Source: Aestuariirhabdus sp049985285 (lineage in GTDB: Bacteria > Pseudomonadota > Gammaproteobacteria > Pseudomonadales > Aestuariirhabdaceae). From it: a DNA stretch of 64,000 nucleotides. The stretch's first letter is position 1, and each line of letters starts with the position of its first letter. The position numbers and the translations under genes are program-made. This document shows, piece by piece, positions 61,557 to 64,000 of this stretch. The notes under the pieces were generated by a model that was not told where the DNA came from, ran no database searches, and saw nothing but the letters and a program-made list of their open reading frames with translations. The stretch is from NCBI RefSeq assembly GCF_049985285.1, contig NZ_JBNIEU010000004.1, forward strand, positions 62,001-126,000, written 5' to 3'.

Positions 61557-63446
61557 TCAGTAAGTCCGTATATCCGCAGAATCTTCTAACGCCTGACGGT
61601 ACTCTTCAAAAATTGCCTGACCTTTCTGCTGGGACAACATGCGTGAAAGAAACTGATTGCGAGTCACCTCTAACTCAGCGTCGGGCTCAGGAGTCCGCAC
61701 CGCCGTTACCGCCAGCAACACTTTATCTCCATTGGGTAGCCCGCTAATCACTACACTGGGCTTTTCCCCTTGCGGATGAGGAACCTTGAAGGTGTCGAGC
61801 AACAACTGCTGAGGAAGATCTCCAGGCGCCTGGCGGCTCACGCCATCCATGCTTACCCACTCATAACCGGTAACACTCTCCAATCCTTCCGTCATCGCCA
61901 TATCTTTCAGCTGAAGCGCCTGCTGATGAAGCAGCTCTTCCGCTTTTACGGCCAGCAAGCGGTCGCGAATCTGGGCCTCTGCCTGATCAAACGGCATCGG
62001 CTCTGGTTTAATGTGCTCCGAAATCCGAAGTACTGCAACGCGGTCGCTATCGATTTCGATCAAAACGCTATTTGCACCATCGTTCAACACATCATTGGCA
62101 AAGGCTGCAGTATAAAATGCTGCGTTGGATGCCAACCCCTCTTCACCACCATCACGCCCGAAGAAAGCTGTTTCCTGCGATGTCAGACCCAACTCTTCGG
62201 CAGGCTGCTTCAGGTCAGCAGACTCAAAACTAACGTCGGCAAGAAGCTGGGACTGCTCAACAAAAATCGGTTCAACACGATCCAGCTTAAGCTCACGAAT
62301 TAGTTGCTCGCGCACATCATCCATAGCAGGCACGGCAATACTTTCGGTTGAGACCAGTTTCACCAGCTGATACCCAAAGTCGGTTTTAATGGGCGCTGAC
62401 ACCTGACCTGGCTCGAGAGACGCCAGGGCATCGTCAAAAGCGTCACCCAGGAACCCCTCTTCGACAACCCCCAAATCGCCTCCCTGTTCCGCAGAAAACG
62501 TATCGCTGGAAAATTCACGGGCCAGCTGGGCAAAATCTTCACCGGAATCGATTCGCTGCTTTAGCTCCGCCGCCAAATCAGCCATCTCCTGATCGGGTTT
62601 AGTTTCGCTTACCTCAAGCAGAATGTGAGCCGCTCGACGCTGCCCTCCTGCGTTAGAGCGAGTCTGTTCAACCAAAGCCTGGTAAGCGTTGGCGATATCA
62701 TCCTCCGATACGCTTACATCGGCGAGCATGTCGTTTTTGTCCAACAATAGGTAGTTAACACGAACCTGTTCCTCGGCCAAAAATTCCCCGGGGTTTGAGT
62801 CGTAGTAATCACGAGTCTCTTCTGAGTCCACGGACACCGCCTCACGCTCAGCTGCAGCGGACAGCGTGATGTAGCGAATATCTCGCTGCTGGCGCTCGAG
62901 AGCCGAAATAGACTTCATCTCTGCCGGCGTCATAAAGTTACTGGCAGCAAAGCCGGAACTTAACTGACTGACGAGCATTTCACCCTGAATCATTTTACGG
63001 AACTGAATCGGTGTCAGACCCACACTGCGCAACGCCAGCTGAAACTGATCGGGATCAAACTTGCCATCAACCTGAAAACTCTCCGTTCCGATGATCATTT
63101 GATCGATAGCCGCTTCCGGAAAATAGAGTCCCAGCATATCGGCCTGTTGCAGCAACAAAGACTGACCAACCAAGCCTTGCAAACTTGCTTGTTGAATTCG
63201 CTGCTCATCGAGCAACGCAGGGTCAAAATTCTCACCCATCTCTCGTGTAAGTTGCTGGCGACGCATCTGCATCGCTTGATAGAGATCCTGTTGGGAAATT
63301 TCATCGCCGTTAACACTGGCGACATAATTAGCGCCGGAGCCCCCGTTTATGCTTTCCAAACCAAAGAGCGCGAACACGAAGATGATAAATGCGATGATGA
63401 TCTTGGCGACCACACCTTTAGAATTATCACGAATATTCTGCAGCAT
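61557..63446 (-). CDS. ppiD: PpiD, periplasmic chaperone/peptidyl-prolyl isomerase-like protein
   Basis: 629 residues. N-terminal inner-membrane anchor (MLQNIRDNSKGVVAKIIIAF, helix to about residue 32), then a SurA-like chaperone region (YVASVNGDEISQQDLYQAM, about 41-60), a parvulin domain at about 265-365 (AAHILLEV, FAQLAREFSSDTFSAEQGGDLGVVEEG) and a C-terminal chaperone part. PpiD works near the SecYEG exit on emerging envelope proteins; the parvulin domain is usually inactive in PpiD. It follows tRNA-Asp and hupB, a common gammaproteobacterial order. Confidence 0.94.
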   Translation of the reverse strand: MLQNIRDNSKGVVAKIIIAFIIFVFALFGLESINGGSGANYVASVNGDEISQQDLYQAMQMRRQQLTREMGENFDPALLDEQRIQQASLQGLVGQSLLLQQADMLGLYFPEAAIDQMIIGTESFQVDGKFDPDQFQLALRSVGLTPIQFRKMIQGEMLVSQLSSGFAASNFMTPAEMKSISALERQQRDIRYITLSAAAEREAVSVDSEETRDYYDSNPGEFLAEEQVRVNYLLLDKNDMLADVSVSEDDIANAYQALVEQTRSNAGGQRRAAHILLEVSETKPDQEMADLAAELKQRIDSGEDFAQLAREFSSDTFSAEQGGDLGVVEEGFLGDAFDDALASLEPGQVSAPIKTDFGYQLVKLVSTESIAVPAMDDVREQLIRELKLDRVEPIFVEQSQLLADVSFESADLKQPAEELGLTSQETAFFGRDGGEEGLASNAAFYTAAFANDVLNDGANSVLIEIDSDRVAVLRISEHIKPEPMPFDQAEAQIRDRLLAVKAEELLHQQALQLKDMAMTEGLESVTGYEWVSMDGVSRQAPGDLPQQLLLDTFKVPHPQGEKPSVVISGLPNGDKVLLAVTAVRTPEPDAELEVTRNQFLSRMLSQQKGQAIFEEYRQALEDSADIRTY

Positions 63447-63502
63447 AGATTAACCTTTGCAAACGTCGTACGGAGTAACGTACAGGGAGCTTTTCAAACA
63501 GT

Positions 63503-63532
63503 AAAAAGGCGCACCTTTTGGGATGCGCCTTT
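63503..63532 (-). terminator. terminator after tRNA-Asp
   Basis: On the minus strand AAAGGCGCA and TGCGCCTTT (from 63524-63532 and 63505-63513) form a 9-bp stem with a 10-base loop, followed by a short T-run. It lies 6 bp past the tRNA 3' end. Confidence 0.8.
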
Positions 63533-63538
63533 CGAATT

Positions 63539-63615
63539 TGGCGGAGCGGACGGGACTCGAACCCGCGACCCCCGGCGTGACAGGCCGGTATTCTAACCAA
63601 CTGAACTACCGCTCC
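63539..63615 (-). tRNA. tRNA-Asp (anticodon GTC)
   Basis: 77 nt including encoded CCA. Acceptor GGAGCGG pairs with CCGCTCC, followed by discriminator G and CCA. The anticodon arm is CCGGC-CTGTCAC-GCCGG with GTC at 63579-63581 (plus strand GAC), and the T arm contains GGTTCGAGTCC. It is nearly identical to E. coli tRNA-Asp. Confidence 0.98.
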
Positions 63616-63626
63616 TGATCTTGCCT

Positions 63627-63657
63627 TCGAAGAGCAACGGCATCCGTAGCTCTTCGA
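63627..63657 (-). terminator. hairpin between hupB and tRNA-Asp
   Basis: TCGAAGAGC (63627-63635) and GCTCTTCGA (63649-63657) around a 13-base loop, 13 bp past the hupB stop. No T-run, so it may be a processing or weak termination site. Confidence 0.4.
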
Positions 63658-63669
63658 GGTGACGCAGTC

Positions 63670-63942
63670 TTAGTTGACCGCGTCCTTCAGCGCCTTACCG
63701 GCTTTGAAGCTAGGGATCTTAGCGGCAGCAATCTGAATTGGCTGGCCAGTCTGTGGATTGCGGCCAGTGCGAGCAGCGCGATCCTTAACAGAGAAAGTAC
63801 CAAAGCCAACCAGAACAACCTGATCGCCACCCTTAAGTGCATTAGTAACAGAATCTACCATGGCATCCAATGCGCGGCCGGCAGCAGCCTTAGGAATGTC
63901 GGCAGATGCGGCAATCGCATCGATTAGCTCAGACTTGTTCAC
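63670..63942 (-). CDS. hupB: DNA-binding protein HU-beta
   Basis: 90 residues from a GTG with AGGGG about 8 bases upstream (the MNKSELIDAIA N-terminus fixes it). The beta-arm that wraps DNA is GFGTFSVKDRAARTGRNPQTGQPIQI, split at about residues 46-71, with the intercalating proline in RNPQTG. It bends and compacts DNA as a homo- or heterodimer. Upstream, at the window edge, a GC-rich stem followed by a T-run on the minus strand suggests the end of another gene (lon is the usual neighbour, not visible). Confidence 0.97.
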   Translation of the reverse strand: MNKSELIDAIAASADIPKAAAGRALDAMVDSVTNALKGGDQVVLVGFGTFSVKDRAARTGRNPQTGQPIQIAAAKIPSFKAGKALKDAVN

Positions 63943-64000
63943 TATCTATCCCCTTATACTCGTAAAAAAAACACCCCGCCTCCCGGTTAACAAAGAGCCA

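Noticed and set aside
1..64000. CRISPR arrays, insertion sequences, prophage or integrated islands
   Set aside because: No regularly spaced repeats, transposase or integrase frames, or attachment-site duplication at tRNA-Asp were seen; gene order and base use look uniform.

Overview
The window looks like chromosomal DNA of a free-living, probably marine gammaproteobacterium of the Pseudomonadales/Oceanospirillales type. The evidence is gene content and order: hupB, tRNA-Asp and ppiD beside fabI; a fimL homologue (type IV pilus/cAMP regulator known from Pseudomonas); an iron-sulfur APS reductase instead of enteric PAPS reductase; an acnD-prpF type methylcitrate operon; nhaB; and DUF1302/DUF1329 envelope proteins. 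Species assignment is inference. No phage, IS element, CRISPR array or rRNA was seen, and nearly every stretch is explained by ordinary core or shell genes.

Layout. 1-2525: end of a vWA/TPR BatB-like gene and batD. 2897-9980: an envelope locus on the minus strand, made of an MMPL-type RND permease and a secreted YCF48 beta-propeller in one unit, and DUF1302 and DUF1329 proteins in another. Both units are preceded by the same inverted repeat (TTTAAAC-N4-GTTTAA). 10589-18793: an MFS transporter, then the propionate operon gntR-prpB-prpC-acnD-prpF with two GntR-type operators ahead of it. 19049-28044: pabB, thrH, cysH, cysB, a TSUP permease, a 5'-nucleotidase, DAHP synthase, a small PilZ-like ORF, greB and nfuA. 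28235-36606: metH, a MATE transporter, a lipoprotein metallopeptidase, and a sulfite/nitrite reductase with its DUF934 partner. 36765-44922: CPA2 antiporter, AcuI-like reductase, SohB, an SCP2 protein, a small membrane protein, a second TSUP permease, FimL and a dienoyl-CoA isomerase. 45272-52887: nhaB, dnaQ, rnhA, a methyltransferase, gloB, mltD and an HDOD protein. 53059-60507: a Yej-type peptide ABC importer with two tandem binding proteins. 60679-64000: fabI, ppiD, tRNA-Asp and hupB.

How the genes work together. Sulfur assimilation is spread over three places (cysH, cysB/TSUP, cysI-DUF934). A 15-bp box (ATTC-N7-GAAT) lies at a similar distance and in the same orientation before the TSUP gene and cysI, which suggests common CysB control. 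The prp operon converts propionyl-CoA to pyruvate and succinate. The RND/YCF48/DUF1329/DUF1302 locus is the least characterised part; its shared operator suggests that the two transcription units form one regulon. Several genes appear to start at GTG or TTG (thrH, cysH, acuI, sohB, rnhA, hupB, the first yejA), judged from Shine-Dalgarno spacing and family N-termini.
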